Shown piece by piece: positions 9,592-19,532 of a stretch of 64,000 bases of DNA. The position numbers were made by a program, and so were the translations under genes. This stretch comes from Lachnospiraceae bacterium (GTDB lineage: Bacteria; Bacillota; Clostridia; Lachnospirales; Lachnospiraceae), in NCBI GenBank assembly GCA_910574885.1, contig CAJTDD010000015.1, forward strand, positions 53,482 to 117,481, read 5' to 3'. The notes below the pieces were generated by a model that was not told where the DNA came from, did no database searches, and saw nothing but the letters and a program-made list of their open reading frames with translations. How positions within the stretch are numbered: position 1 is the first letter of the stretch; every line of letters starts with the position of its first letter.

Positions 9592-10458
9592 TTACTTGCT
9601 CTCTTTTGTCAGTTTAAGCAAACGTCCATTTCTTATAAGTCCATCCAATGTGGATGAAAATACAATCCCGTTTTTATTTATCTTGTCTGTATTCATACTG
9701 ATATCTCTGGGAGCCGGCGCAAAAGCTTCCTCGTTTCTCTGTACAACTTTCGCATCCCATCCAAGCTTTGTAAACATGGCAATTACCGTCTCATATGTAT
9801 TCCTGTCATTGGGAGAGCCAAAGTTATAGACTCCGCCTTCTAGTTCCCACGCATACTCAAGATTACGGACGACTTCATCCACATCCGTAATCCCCCTCAC
9901 ATCATGTACCGGGTAACGCAGAATCTCCTTCTTTTTAAGTCCCAAAGCCAGTGTCCGGAAGAAATCTCCATGCTCATATTTGCTTTTTGTTACGGTGTCA
10001 TACATCCATGACAGCCGAAGCATCACACACTTTGGATTTTCTGCCAGACATTCCTCCTCGGCCTGTTTCTTCTGCCTTCCGTAAACATTGAGCGAATTCA
10101 CACTCTCATCTTCTCGGTGGGGTCCTGGTATCTTGCTTCCGAAGTAAATCTGGTCAGAACTGCACATCAGGCATTTTGCATGGAGTTCTGCCGATGCCAG
10201 GGCGATATTCCTGCTTCCTTCTACATTCATCTTCCAAGACCTTTCCGGCTCTTTCTCACACATTCCCACATCGGAGACTGCCGCGCTGTGTATCACAAAA
10301 TGTGGCTTGAAATCATGGAATATCGCAGAAACTTTTTCTTTGTCGGTAATATCCATCTCCTGATGCCCCGGCGTTACGACCTCATAGTTTCTGCCATAAA
10401 ATTCTGCAATTCTCCTTCCCAGGAAACCGGATGCGCCTGTAACTAATAATCTTTTCAT
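9592..10458 (-). CDS. SDR-family NAD(P)-dependent sugar epimerase/reductase (RmlD-like)
   Basis: An extended short-chain dehydrogenase with a Rossmann fold: the glycine motif GASGFLG near residue 8, a MDITD segment, SDQIYFG, and the YxxxK catalytic pair in YGRQK near residue 130. Length (288) and layout match dTDP-4-dehydrorhamnose reductase-like proteins, but no other rhamnose gene is nearby. It starts 19 bp after the alpha-galactosidase stop and is probably co-transcribed, which suggests a role with a sugar substrate. The exact substrate cannot be read from the sequence. Confidence 0.8.
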   Translation of the reverse strand: MKRLLVTGASGFLGRRIAEFYGRNYEVVTPGHQEMDITDKEKVSAIFHDFKPHFVIHSAAVSDVGMCEKEPERSWKMNVEGSRNIALASAELHAKCLMCSSDQIYFGSKIPGPHREDESVNSLNVYGRQKKQAEEECLAENPKCVMLRLSWMYDTVTKSKYEHGDFFRTLALGLKKKEILRYPVHDVRGITDVDEVVRNLEYAWELEGGVYNFGSPNDRNTYETVIAMFTKLGWDAKVVQRNEEAFAPAPRDISMNTDKINKNGIVFSSTLDGLIRNGRLLKLTKESK

Positions 10459-10477
10459 CGCTTATCTCTTTCCTTTA

Positions 10478-12724
10478 TCAAATTTTCTTCAAATGGAAGA
10501 GCCTTGACAGAAAATCGCCCTGTTTTTCTCTCGCAACACCCCTAAGGCCGGAGGACACATCAGAAACGCTCAGTCCCCCATACATCAGCTCATCCCCGAA
10601 GTGTCTGTCCTCCCCTAAGCATTGTTCCGTCCCTCCCATTTCTTCCGTCACAGCATACTCCCAATCTGCCCGCAGGCCTGCAAGCCGTATCCGCTCGAAT
10701 CCCGCCTGCGTCGGCTGTAACACACGGAAATACGCCGCCAACGCTTCCGTCTGATCCTTGGACACCACCATCCATGCCGAAGAATTATGCTCAAAGGGAT
10801 TCTTGATTCGATAGAACACTCCTCCCTGAATCAGCTCCCGGTATCTTTTCATAAACGAAATCTGCCCCTTCATCGTCAAAAGCTCCTCCTCTGAAAGCTC
10901 CGTCAGATCCAGCTCGTATCCGAAAGTCCCGAAATACGCCACATTCGCCCTCGTCTCAAGGGACGTATGCCGGTACAACTGATGATTGGGCGATGCGCTT
11001 ACATGGCTGCCCATGCTGCTCAGGGGGTAGACATAGGAAGTGCCATACTGTATCTTGATTCGTTCTACGGCGTCCGTATCATCCGACGTCCATCCCTGGG
11101 GCGCATAATAGAGTATCCCCGGGTCGAACCGCGCCCCGCCGCTTGCGCAGGACTCAAACAGAATATCCGGGAATTCCTGAGTCAGCCGTTCATACAGGCT
11201 ATAGACCCCTAGGATATACTGATGACGCGCCTTTCCCTGCCAGCTTCTATCTTTGCCGTTAGAAAATACCTCTGAAAAAGAACGGTTCATGTCCCATTTT
11301 ACATAGGAAATATTTGCTTCGCCCAACACTTTCCGAATCTGCCCGTGAATATGGTCTACCACTTCTGATTTGGAAAAATCCAGCACATACTGGTTCCTGC
11401 TGTGGCAGTAATTCCTACGGCTGTCTGCCAGCACCCAGTCCGGGTGCTCTCGGAAAAGATTGCTGTCCTTATTGACCATCTCCGGCTCAATCCACAGGCC
11501 AAATCCCATGCCCATTTGGTTTATCCGCTCTGCAAGGCTTTTCATGCCAGACGGAAGTTTCTCTCTGTTCACCTGCCAGTCCCCCAGGGAAGAGGTGGCG
11601 TCATTGCGTTTCCCAAACCAGCCGTCGTCCAGCACGAACAATTCAATGCCGATTTCTGCGGCTTTTTGGGCAAGCGCCAGAATCTTCTCCTCATTGAAGT
11701 CAAAGTAGGTCGCCTCCCAGTTGTTAATCAGGATTGGGCGCGCCTTGTCACGCCATTTTCCACGGGCAAGCCTTGTGCGGTACAGCTTGTGGAATGTCTG
11801 GCTCATGTCGTTCAGTCCATTTTCCGAGTAGGCAAGAATCATCTCCGGAGTCTGGAAATGCTCTCCCGGACGCAGCTCCCACCGGAATTCATTGGGATGG
11901 ATTCCCATGATAAGGCGTGTCACGTCAAAATTATCTACTTCCACCTGTGCAAGGAAATCTCCGCTGTATATGAGACTTGCCCCAATCACTTCGCCAGAAT
12001 GTTCATCCGCATTCTTCCTCTTGAGCGCCAGAAAGGGGTTGAACTGATGGCTGCTGCATCCCCGGAGGCTGTAAATGCTTTGGATTCCATATGCCAGGGG
12101 CCTTATATGTACGTGCCGCTCCCGCGACCATGCTCCTGCCAATTCTACCATCTCATAATCCTTGTCAGGCAAATCTAAGGAACCGCTCATTGCGTTCAGA
12201 AGTGTAATGCCCTCCCTGCCGCAGTAGAAGCAGGTATTTCTGGCGATGACCGGAAACGCCTCGAATATGGTGTAGGACAGGACGATCCTTGCCCCTAACT
12301 GGGCGTCTTCCAGTGTGACCTCAAGGGTTTGTGCCTCTGTTTCTTTTTCCACGTATACGGCGGGAAGTCCCGGAAGCTTCTTCTTTCCGGCGTAGATTTC
12401 GTGCTTCTGGTATTTGAAATCCACCACACGGCTTCCGTCCTGCCGCTCCAGTTCAAATGCTGGGAAACGCATGTCGCCAGAGCCGAAGGATGGATATTCT
12501 TGCTGCAGATGCTCAAGGGAAAACGTGCTGTTCCCCTCGAAGGCACAAGGCGCCATGTCCCGCAATGCATACTCGATCATGCCGCCAAAGCTGTCCCGGT
12601 CTGTGAGCCTTCTTCCATAATAGATATGTCCTGGGTGTCCGTTTGCCAGAATTTTGAATATGTAGCTGATTTTTTCGTTGTAAAGGTGAAATTCCTTTGT
12701 CTTTTTGTGAAATATGATTGGCAA
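10478..12724 (-). CDS. Alpha-galactosidase, GH36
   Basis: Retaining alpha-galactosidase that removes terminal alpha-galactose from raffinose-family sugars or melibiose; no signal peptide, so intracellular. The 748-residue protein has the N-terminal beta-sandwich and the TIM barrel. The nucleophile motif KWD places Asp478, and SDDTD places the acid/base at Asp548, the same positions I recall for the Geobacillus stearothermophilus enzyme. The start is TTG, chosen because AAGGAGAT stands 6 bases upstream and no ATG fits. First gene of a two-gene unit with the SDR. Confidence 0.95.
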   Translation of the reverse strand: MPIIFHKKTKEFHLYNEKISYIFKILANGHPGHIYYGRRLTDRDSFGGMIEYALRDMAPCAFEGNSTFSLEHLQQEYPSFGSGDMRFPAFELERQDGSRVVDFKYQKHEIYAGKKKLPGLPAVYVEKETEAQTLEVTLEDAQLGARIVLSYTIFEAFPVIARNTCFYCGREGITLLNAMSGSLDLPDKDYEMVELAGAWSRERHVHIRPLAYGIQSIYSLRGCSSHQFNPFLALKRKNADEHSGEVIGASLIYSGDFLAQVEVDNFDVTRLIMGIHPNEFRWELRPGEHFQTPEMILAYSENGLNDMSQTFHKLYRTRLARGKWRDKARPILINNWEATYFDFNEEKILALAQKAAEIGIELFVLDDGWFGKRNDATSSLGDWQVNREKLPSGMKSLAERINQMGMGFGLWIEPEMVNKDSNLFREHPDWVLADSRRNYCHSRNQYVLDFSKSEVVDHIHGQIRKVLGEANISYVKWDMNRSFSEVFSNGKDRSWQGKARHQYILGVYSLYERLTQEFPDILFESCASGGARFDPGILYYAPQGWTSDDTDAVERIKIQYGTSYVYPLSSMGSHVSASPNHQLYRHTSLETRANVAYFGTFGYELDLTELSEEELLTMKGQISFMKRYRELIQGGVFYRIKNPFEHNSSAWMVVSKDQTEALAAYFRVLQPTQAGFERIRLAGLRADWEYAVTEEMGGTEQCLGEDRHFGDELMYGGLSVSDVSSGLRGVAREKQGDFLSRLFHLKKI

Positions 12725-12746
12725 TTTCTTATCTCCTTATTCTAAG

Positions 12747-12836
12747 AAGGAAAGTCCCGCACCAACGATTCAGTGCAGGACTTTCCTTCATACTGACGAA
12801 TCCAAAAAAGTCACAAAAAACGCTCTCTTGGATTCG
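12747..12836 (-). terminator. Double hairpin after PFOR
   Basis: Two consecutive minus-strand hairpins lie downstream of the PFOR stop: 12836-12828 with 12805-12797 (9-bp arms) and 12788-12773 with 12762-12747 (about 15-bp arm, near perfect). The second is followed by a pyrimidine-rich stretch. They end only about 10 bases before the alpha-galactosidase ribosome site, so they could also protect or gate the downstream transcript. Confidence 0.6.
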
Positions 12837-12902
12837 CATCTTAAATTTATCTTACATGATCATATCACTGCATTCTTCCCTAAGAACCTGGCTCAATCTG
12901 CT

Positions 12903-15900
12903 TTAGTCCTCTCCATACAGCGTAACCAGCTTCTTGAGATAAGCATACCGCTCCTTAGCCTCAGCCTCGTTCTTCGCGAACAGCTTCTCAGCCTTCTCCG
13001 GATTCGCTCTCTTCAGTGCATTGTAACGAACTTCTCCGTCAAGGAATGCCTGATAGTCTCCTGACGGCTCCTTGCTGTCAAGTGAGAACTTCGCACCTTC
13101 TGCAGCCGGATTGAACCGGAAGTTGTTCCAGTATCCACACTCTACCGCCAACGCTTCCTCTGTCTGAGCCTTGCTCATGCCCTTCTTAATACCATGGTTG
13201 ATACATGGAGCGTAAGCAATGATCAGTGACGGTCCCGGATAAGCCTCTGCCTCTGCGATTGCCTTAACCGTCTGGTTGAAGTCTGCACCCATAGCAATCT
13301 GTGCTACATATACATAGCCATAGCTCATAGCGATTCCTGCAAGGTCTTTCTTCTTCGTCTCTTTTCCGCCTGCCGCGAACTGTGCTGTCGCACCCGTCTT
13401 GGTGGCCTTAGAAGACTGTCCGCCTGTGTTGGAGTAAACTTCGGTATCGAATACCATTACATTGATATCTTCGCCGCTTGCCAATACATGGTCAACGCCG
13501 CCGAATCCGATATCGTAAGCCCATCCGTCGCCGCCGAATACCCACTGAGACTTCTTAGCAAGGAAATCTTTGTTCTTAACGATATCCTTACAGATATCAC
13601 AGTCGATTCCATCCAGTGCAGCAACTAATTTATCTGTAGCGTCACCGTTGGATACGCCGCAGTTAAAGGTATCCAGATATTCCTTGCATGCCGCCTTCAC
13701 TTCCTCAGAAGCCTTGTCGGAGCCTGCAATCTCTTCTACCTGAGCTTTTAATCTCTTTCTGATTGCCTTCTGTGCCAACAGCATACCGTATCCGAACTCA
13801 GCGTTATCCTCGAACAAGGAGTTTGACCAAGCCGGTCCCTTTCCTTCCGGAGTTACCGTGTAAGGTGTGGAAGGTGAGGAGTTGCCCCAGATAGAAGAAC
13901 ATCCTGTGGCATTGGCAATATACATTCTGTCACCGAACAACTGGGTAATCAACTTCGCATAAGGTGTCTCTCCGCATCCTGCACAAGCTCCTGAGAACTC
14001 AAGCAACGGCTGTTTGAACTGGCTTCCCTTTACCGTCTCTGGTTTGAACTTAGCCACAACCTCTGGCTTCACCGGAATCTCTCTGCCGAAATCAAATACC
14101 TTCTGTGAGCCGATATTCTCTTCCATGTTCTTCATAACAAGAGCCTTCTCGCCCTTCTTGCCCGGACATACATTCGCACAAGAACCGCATCCTGTACAGT
14201 CAAGAGCGGATACGGACATGGTAAACTTCATGCCTGGCATACCAATCATATCGATCGCCTTTGTTCCTTCCGGAGCCTTAGAAAGCTCGTCCTCTGTCAG
14301 GGCGATTGGACGGATAACAGCGTGAGGACATACATACGCACAGCGGTTACACTGGATACAGTTCTCTTCTACCCATACCGGGATATCTACTGCGATACCA
14401 CGCTTCTCGTATGCAGAAGAACCGGATGGCGTAGAGCCGTCTACATAGTCGTTAAATGCAGATACCGGAAGAGAATTACCTTCCTGTGCATTCACCTTAG
14501 ACTGTACATTCTTAACGAAGTCTACAACATCTTCTCTTCCGCCCTTGACCTCTGGTGAGAATAATCCCTCATCCGCACAGGACTTCCATGAATCCGGTAC
14601 GGCAACTTCTACCACCTGCTTCGCACCCGCATCGATGGCATCATAGTTCATCTGAACGATCTTGTCGCCTTTTCTTCCGTAGGTAGCCTTAGCAGCAGCC
14701 TTCATCAAATCGATTGCCTCTTCCTCCGGAATGATTGCCGCCAGCTTGAAGAATGCAGACTGCAATACGGTATTGATACGTCCTCCAAGACCGATTTCCT
14801 TACCAATTTTAATTCCATCGATGGTGTAGAACTTAATGTTGTGGTCTGCGATATATGCCTTCACCTGTCCCGGCAGATGCTTCTCAAGGCCTTCCATATC
14901 CCATGAGCAGTTCAGAAGGAATGTTCCGCCGTCAACCAATTCCTGAACCATGTTATACTTGTCCACATAAGAAGGATTGTGGCATGCAACAAAATTCGCC
15001 TGATGAATCAGGTAGGTAGACTTGATTGCCTTCTTACCGAAACGTAAATGTGACATGGTAACGCCGCCGGACTTCTTGGAATCATAGTCAAAATATGCCT
15101 GTGCATACATATCTGTGTTGTCGCCGATAATCTTAATGGAGTTCTTATTCGCTCCCACCGTACCGTCCGCACCAAGTCCCCAGAACTTACAGTTAATGGT
15201 TCCTTCCGGTGTCGTAACCAATGCCGGTCCTGTTGCAAGGGAAAGATTGGTCACATCATCCTCGATACCGATGGTGAATCTTGCCTTGTCAGCATTATTG
15301 AATACTGCAACGATCTGTGCAGGCGTCGTGTCCTTAGAACCAAGTCCGTAACGTCCGCAATTTACCGGAACCGCGTCGAACTTAGAACCCTTTAATGCGG
15401 ATACAACATCCAAGTATAATGGCTCTCCCTGTGCTCCTGGCTCTTTTGTCCGGTCAAGAACGTTGATATATTTTACAGTGTCAGGAATTGCGTCAATCAA
15501 TGCCTGTGCGCAGAACGGTCTGTAAAGGCGAACCTTTACGACGCCAACCTTCTCGCCTGCCGCCAACAGGTAGTCAATGGTCTCCTCAATAGTATCACAT
15601 ACGGAACCCATTGCTACGATTACCTTCTCGGCGTCTGCTGCTCCGTAGTAGTTGAACAGCTTGTAGTCTGTACCAATCTTAGCATTTACCTTGTCCATGT
15701 ACTCCTGTACGATTGCCGGCATAGCATCATAGTATGGGTTACATGCCTCTCTTGCCTGGAAGAAGATATCCGGATTCTGTGCGGAACCTCTCTGGCATGG
15801 GTGGTTCGGGTTCAATGCATGGTTCCTGAACGCATCAATGGCATCCATATCAACTAATTCTTTCAAATCTTCATAATCCCATGTCTCAATCTTCTGAATC

Positions 15901-16436
15901 TCATGGGAAGTACGGAATCCATCGAAGAAGTTAATGAACGGGAGCTTGCCCTTGAGAGCCGCACAGTGTGCAACTGGCGTTAAGTCCATAACTTCCTGTA
16001 CGCTTGACTCGCAGAGCATAGCGGCGCCTGTCTGTCTACATGCGTATACGTCAGAATGATCTCCAAAGATTGACAGTGCATGGCTGGCAAGCGCACGCGC
16101 GGATACATGGAATACACCCGGAAGCTGCTCGCCTGCTACTTTATATAAGTTAGGAATCATCAGCAGCAAGCCCTGAGATGCCGTAAATGTCGTCGTCAAA
16201 GCGCCTGCCGCCAGAGAACCGTGTACTGCTCCCGCTGCTCCTGCCTCTGACTGCATCTCTGTTACCTGGACAGTCTGTCCAAAGATATTCTTCCTGCCTT
16301 CAGTTGCCCACTCATCCACATGCTCCGGCATAACAGATGATGGTGTGATCGGGTAAATAGCCGCAACTTCTGTGTATGCGTATGATGCGTGAGCCGCAGC
16401 CTGATTACCATCCATGGTCTTCATTTTTCTTGCCAT
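12903..16436 (-). CDS. nifJ: Pyruvate:ferredoxin (flavodoxin) oxidoreductase
   Basis: Homodimeric PFOR converts pyruvate and CoA to acetyl-CoA and CO2 while reducing ferredoxin, the central pyruvate-splitting step in clostridial fermentation. The single 1177-residue chain contains the N-terminal pyruvate domain (PITPSSVMPEHVDEW), two 4Fe-4S ferredoxin motifs (CIQCNRCAYVCP and CTGCGSCANVCP) around residues 690-760, the proximal-cluster CAGCGET, and the thiamine-diphosphate motif GDGWAYDIG through SNTGGQ. An AAGGAGGA ribosome site precedes the ATG. Oxygen-sensitive cytoplasmic enzyme; highly confident. Confidence 0.98.
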   Translation of the reverse strand: MARKMKTMDGNQAAAHASYAYTEVAAIYPITPSSVMPEHVDEWATEGRKNIFGQTVQVTEMQSEAGAAGAVHGSLAAGALTTTFTASQGLLLMIPNLYKVAGEQLPGVFHVSARALASHALSIFGDHSDVYACRQTGAAMLCESSVQEVMDLTPVAHCAALKGKLPFINFFDGFRTSHEIQKIETWDYEDLKELVDMDAIDAFRNHALNPNHPCQRGSAQNPDIFFQAREACNPYYDAMPAIVQEYMDKVNAKIGTDYKLFNYYGAADAEKVIVAMGSVCDTIEETIDYLLAAGEKVGVVKVRLYRPFCAQALIDAIPDTVKYINVLDRTKEPGAQGEPLYLDVVSALKGSKFDAVPVNCGRYGLGSKDTTPAQIVAVFNNADKARFTIGIEDDVTNLSLATGPALVTTPEGTINCKFWGLGADGTVGANKNSIKIIGDNTDMYAQAYFDYDSKKSGGVTMSHLRFGKKAIKSTYLIHQANFVACHNPSYVDKYNMVQELVDGGTFLLNCSWDMEGLEKHLPGQVKAYIADHNIKFYTIDGIKIGKEIGLGGRINTVLQSAFFKLAAIIPEEEAIDLMKAAAKATYGRKGDKIVQMNYDAIDAGAKQVVEVAVPDSWKSCADEGLFSPEVKGGREDVVDFVKNVQSKVNAQEGNSLPVSAFNDYVDGSTPSGSSAYEKRGIAVDIPVWVEENCIQCNRCAYVCPHAVIRPIALTEDELSKAPEGTKAIDMIGMPGMKFTMSVSALDCTGCGSCANVCPGKKGEKALVMKNMEENIGSQKVFDFGREIPVKPEVVAKFKPETVKGSQFKQPLLEFSGACAGCGETPYAKLITQLFGDRMYIANATGCSSIWGNSSPSTPYTVTPEGKGPAWSNSLFEDNAEFGYGMLLAQKAIRKRLKAQVEEIAGSDKASEEVKAACKEYLDTFNCGVSNGDATDKLVAALDGIDCDICKDIVKNKDFLAKKSQWVFGGDGWAYDIGFGGVDHVLASGEDINVMVFDTEVYSNTGGQSSKATKTGATAQFAAGGKETKKKDLAGIAMSYGYVYVAQIAMGADFNQTVKAIAEAEAYPGPSLIIAYAPCINHGIKKGMSKAQTEEALAVECGYWNNFRFNPAAEGAKFSLDSKEPSGDYQAFLDGEVRYNALKRANPEKAEKLFAKNEAEAKERYAYLKKLVTLYGED

Positions 16437-16473
16437 TTTCGTTGTTCCTCCTTATAATTGTGCAAATTAATCT

Positions 16474-16567
16474 GCCAGACCGGACCAAGTCCGCCTGAGG
16501 GTCATACCTTGATCTGGCATAATTTGGCGTGTGTTTTTATTATAGTCCACACATTGTTAAAAGTCTA
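16474..16567 (-). promoter_or_regulatory. PFOR promoter and structured leader
   Basis: Minus strand: TAGACT, 17 bases, TATAAT (16544-16539), followed by a leader with inverted arms GCCAGA/TCTGGC (16518-16513 with 16479-16474) enclosing a second small hairpin. The promoter overlaps the end of the SGNH gene. A TTTTAACAATG segment between the two promoter elements resembles half of a Rex-type operator, which is only suggestive. Confidence 0.5.
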
Positions 16568-17716
16568 GTCATTCTTGCCCTTATTTTTGTTCCTTTTTCG
16601 GTACAAGTCCCTGTTTTTCCTCTTTGCCGTCCAGAACAGGAATACGGCGGCAATTCCCAAAAGGATGGCAAGGCCAATCCAGGGCATCGGTCCTAAGACC
16701 GTCCACAGACTGTATTTACGCGGCTCCACCTTTTCGGGACGTGGTTCTTCTTCTATCTCTTTCTCCGGTTCCCCTTTGAACCTGCCGGTATCAATCTTTT
16801 CAGCCGCCAGTCTGGCAATCAGCTCCTGCCCCTCTTCATCCGGGTGAAGGCCGTCCTCCTGGGTATGTTCACAGATCTCCGATTCAAACAAATCGACGAC
16901 CCGGTAATCGTAATCTTCTGCGTGTTCGTACATAATCTGATTCATATTGCGGATAATGTCCTCTACAATGCCGTTCATGGCTCCCGGCAATTCAAACCGA
17001 CTCACCGGGTTATAAATATTCGTAACCACCAACTGCGCCCCAGCCTTCCTGTGTGCCGCTATGGTTTCCATGGCAGTTGTCCATTGTTCTTCAAACACCT
17101 CATAATCCCAGTTGTTCAGCACATCCAGTATTTTTACGATCAGAAGCGGGTTCCCTTCCACGCCATCCTGCAAAGAATCAAATGCATCGTATACACTCAA
17201 AAACTTACGCTCTGTACCTAAGACCTCCCCTGCCGCGCGCTTAAATTCCTGCATCAAATCGTTGGCCCCGATGGTCAATGTGATGATATCCGCCCGGTCA
17301 AGGGATGCCAGGGCTTCCTCCTTGGTCAGGATATCGGAGTTTAGTCGCGAAGAATCCAGCCCGTTTTTTGCAAATTTCTCACATTCCGCAGGTATCCCCG
17401 TCTCCTCAGACACCCAGTCGGCAATGAATTGGGTGTAACTCCTCAAATCTTCCTGTCCTTTGCCTCCGTAACCTTTGGCAATACTGTCTCCCAACGCCGT
17501 ACAGTAGATGGTATCGCCTTCCCATTTCTGCTTGGCTTTTTCTTCTTTATCCGAAATTTCCTGTTTTTTTGTCTCTCCCGGCTGGTTTCCCGGCTCTTCT
17601 GCATGGGGCAAGACCGCTTCTGTTCCGAACAGAAGCATCATAACACAGATAAATAAACTGACTACAAATGCCAAGCTCTTCCCTGGCCTTCTCTTCCCAT
17701 ATCCCCCAAATTTCAT
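16565..17716 (-). CDS. Membrane-anchored SGNH/GDSL hydrolase
   Basis: An extracytoplasmic esterase/lipase-like protein of the SGNH family; the substrate (for example acyl or acetyl groups on wall polymers) is unknown. It has an N-terminal hydrophobic segment (about residues 16-35), block I GDSIAKG with the catalytic Ser, block III GAND, and block V DGLHPDEEG with the Asp-His pair. A C-terminal transmembrane helix (WIGLAILLGIAAVFLFW) is followed by a lysine/arginine-rich tail, so the catalytic domain faces outside. The ATG at 17716 is preferred over an earlier GTG because GAAGAAGG lies at the right distance. Confidence 0.85.
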   Translation of the reverse strand: MKFGGYGKRRPGKSLAFVVSLFICVMMLLFGTEAVLPHAEEPGNQPGETKKQEISDKEEKAKQKWEGDTIYCTALGDSIAKGYGGKGQEDLRSYTQFIADWVSEETGIPAECEKFAKNGLDSSRLNSDILTKEEALASLDRADIITLTIGANDLMQEFKRAAGEVLGTERKFLSVYDAFDSLQDGVEGNPLLIVKILDVLNNWDYEVFEEQWTTAMETIAAHRKAGAQLVVTNIYNPVSRFELPGAMNGIVEDIIRNMNQIMYEHAEDYDYRVVDLFESEICEHTQEDGLHPDEEGQELIARLAAEKIDTGRFKGEPEKEIEEEPRPEKVEPRKYSLWTVLGPMPWIGLAILLGIAAVFLFWTAKRKNRDLYRKRNKNKGKND

Positions 17717-17773
17717 AAGCACCCTTCTTCCGGCACATAACCTCTCTTCCAGAGGCTTTACAAATGTCTATAA

Positions 17774-19456
17774 CTAACCAATCAATACTCTCTTCCCCTC
17801 AAAAGCAAAACCATAATGACGGATTCGCTCTTTCGGGATTCCTTTCGCAATCAACATCGCGTCATAATTCTTTTCCTCAATCTGCTTTAACGCATTCCTT
17901 ACCGTATCTTCAAGACTTTCCTTAGAATCCTGGTTCTTCACTTTGAACTCAAACACAAACGCATCCTTTTTCTTATCACGAGGCTCCATGACCACATCAT
18001 ATCTTCCCAGACCGCTTTCCCGATTTGAAGTGACATGGTAATCAAGCTTTGCATCCACGATCAACCCCAACACAAAACCATGATAAAAACGTTCGGGTTC
18101 CGTCTGTTCAGAAGGATGGTTCCCGGTATCAAAATAACTGAATACCGTCTGTGTCATCCGGTTCATGTACTGGTTCATATACGCCACATCATTTGCCAGT
18201 AGCGCTTCCACAAAATCATGATATCGAATGGATGCTTTTTTGAACCATCCCTGGACCATTTTGCGGAATTCTTTCCTGACCTCTAAATTGGTCAGAGATA
18301 AACGGTAAACTGCATCTTCCCCGTTGTCGGCGTCGGTGACGTCCTCCACTTTTAAGTATCCCGCCGCCAAAAGCAGGCTCCAGATTGCTTCGCTGTTATC
18401 ATCTAACTGCTCGAAAATAATCTCCTCATCAATGACTTTTTCAATGCTTTTTCCTTCAATTAAATCTTCCATTGCAATCTTCACATCGGAAGCGCCTTCC
18501 CGAATAAGATTGCTGACCAGATTGTTAGAACTGGTATTTGCCCAATATGCCGCGAACCTTTTCTCATCCAGATACTTTGTGATCGACCAAGGATTATAGA
18601 TATCTCTGCTTTTTCCAAAAGTAAATCCGTCATACCACGCCTTTACCTGCTCCTGTCTGTCCAAGATCCCGGCCTCTTTAAGCGCGGCGAACACCTCATC
18701 CTCGGTAAAACCAAACGCATTCTCGTAAATACAAGAAGTCGTCGTCACTACTTGCAGGTTATTCAGGTCTGAGAAAATGGATTCCTTACTTACTCTCGTA
18801 ATTCCCGTCAGCATTGCCCGTTCCAGATAAGGGTTTGTCTTGAACATCGAATGAAACATGCTTCTGATAAACATAGACATTTCCTCCCAGAAACCATTGG
18901 CATATGCTTCCTGCAGCGGGGTATCATACTCATCCAGTAAGACGATGACTTTTTTCCCGTAATAACGGCTCAAATATCCCATTAATGCACGCACAGCGAC
19001 CTCTGCTTCTTCATTTTTCATATCCGGCCTGACGGCGTCATACTGCTCCCTTTCCTTCGCATTCAGTAAATCACCCTTGAGTAAAAATTCATTCTGGTTA
19101 TATAGGTCTGTCAAGTTCTGCTTGATTCGGGCAATCGCCCCATCACATGTGCCGGATTTCACGTCCGCGAACGTAAGGGATATGACTGGACAGGTTCCCT
19201 GTAGGTTCCTGTATTTATCATCCGACCAGATAGAAAGCCCCTCAAACAAATCTCCACGTCCCTTATATTTCATAGAAAAGAAACATTCTAACATATTCAT
19301 ATTCAGAGTTTTCCCAAATCGGCGAGGGCGGGCAATCAATGTGACCTTATCCTCTGACTCCCACCACTCTCTGATAAATGCAGTCTTATCCACATAAAAA
19401 CAATTTTTCTCCCGAATCGCATCAAATCCGTCATTTCCTATACTGATTGTCCTCAT
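17774..19456 (-). CDS. AAA-ATPase-like plus PD-(D/E)XK domain protein (DUF1703 family)
   Basis: A member of the large family with an N-terminal AAA-ATPase-like domain and a C-terminal PD-(D/E)XK nuclease-like domain, very common in gut Bacteroidetes and Clostridia and of unproven function. Visible are ARPRRFGKTLN (Walker A, about residue 44), VLLDEYDTPL (Walker B) and, near the C-terminus, GRYDVVM and FVFEFKVK, giving the D...ExK catalytic pattern. ATG at 19456 follows GGAGG at a good distance. Stands alone between two hairpins and is probably accessory. Confidence 0.85.
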   Translation of the reverse strand: MRTISIGNDGFDAIREKNCFYVDKTAFIREWWESEDKVTLIARPRRFGKTLNMNMLECFFSMKYKGRGDLFEGLSIWSDDKYRNLQGTCPVISLTFADVKSGTCDGAIARIKQNLTDLYNQNEFLLKGDLLNAKEREQYDAVRPDMKNEEAEVAVRALMGYLSRYYGKKVIVLLDEYDTPLQEAYANGFWEEMSMFIRSMFHSMFKTNPYLERAMLTGITRVSKESIFSDLNNLQVVTTTSCIYENAFGFTEDEVFAALKEAGILDRQEQVKAWYDGFTFGKSRDIYNPWSITKYLDEKRFAAYWANTSSNNLVSNLIREGASDVKIAMEDLIEGKSIEKVIDEEIIFEQLDDNSEAIWSLLLAAGYLKVEDVTDADNGEDAVYRLSLTNLEVRKEFRKMVQGWFKKASIRYHDFVEALLANDVAYMNQYMNRMTQTVFSYFDTGNHPSEQTEPERFYHGFVLGLIVDAKLDYHVTSNRESGLGRYDVVMEPRDKKKDAFVFEFKVKNQDSKESLEDTVRNALKQIEEKNYDAMLIAKGIPKERIRHYGFAFEGKRVLIG

Positions 19457-19483
19457 CCACACCCTCCGCCTGTACCATATCCT

Positions 19484-19520
19484 AAAAGGGGCCGTCCATG
19501 CCTCTTACAGACGCCCCTTA
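19484..19520 (-). terminator. Terminator after the second CobW-type GTPase
   Basis: Minus-strand hairpin with GGGGC/GCCCC arms (19519-19513 with 19492-19486) followed by four T, 13 bp after the stop of the 19533-20474 gene. Confidence 0.65.
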
Positions 19521-19532
19521 CGGTCCTTTCTG

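Noticed and set aside
12903..12906. Possible unlabelled gene in the 12725-12902 gap
   Set aside because: The gap is filled by two hairpins and a ribosome site; no frame with initiation signals is present.
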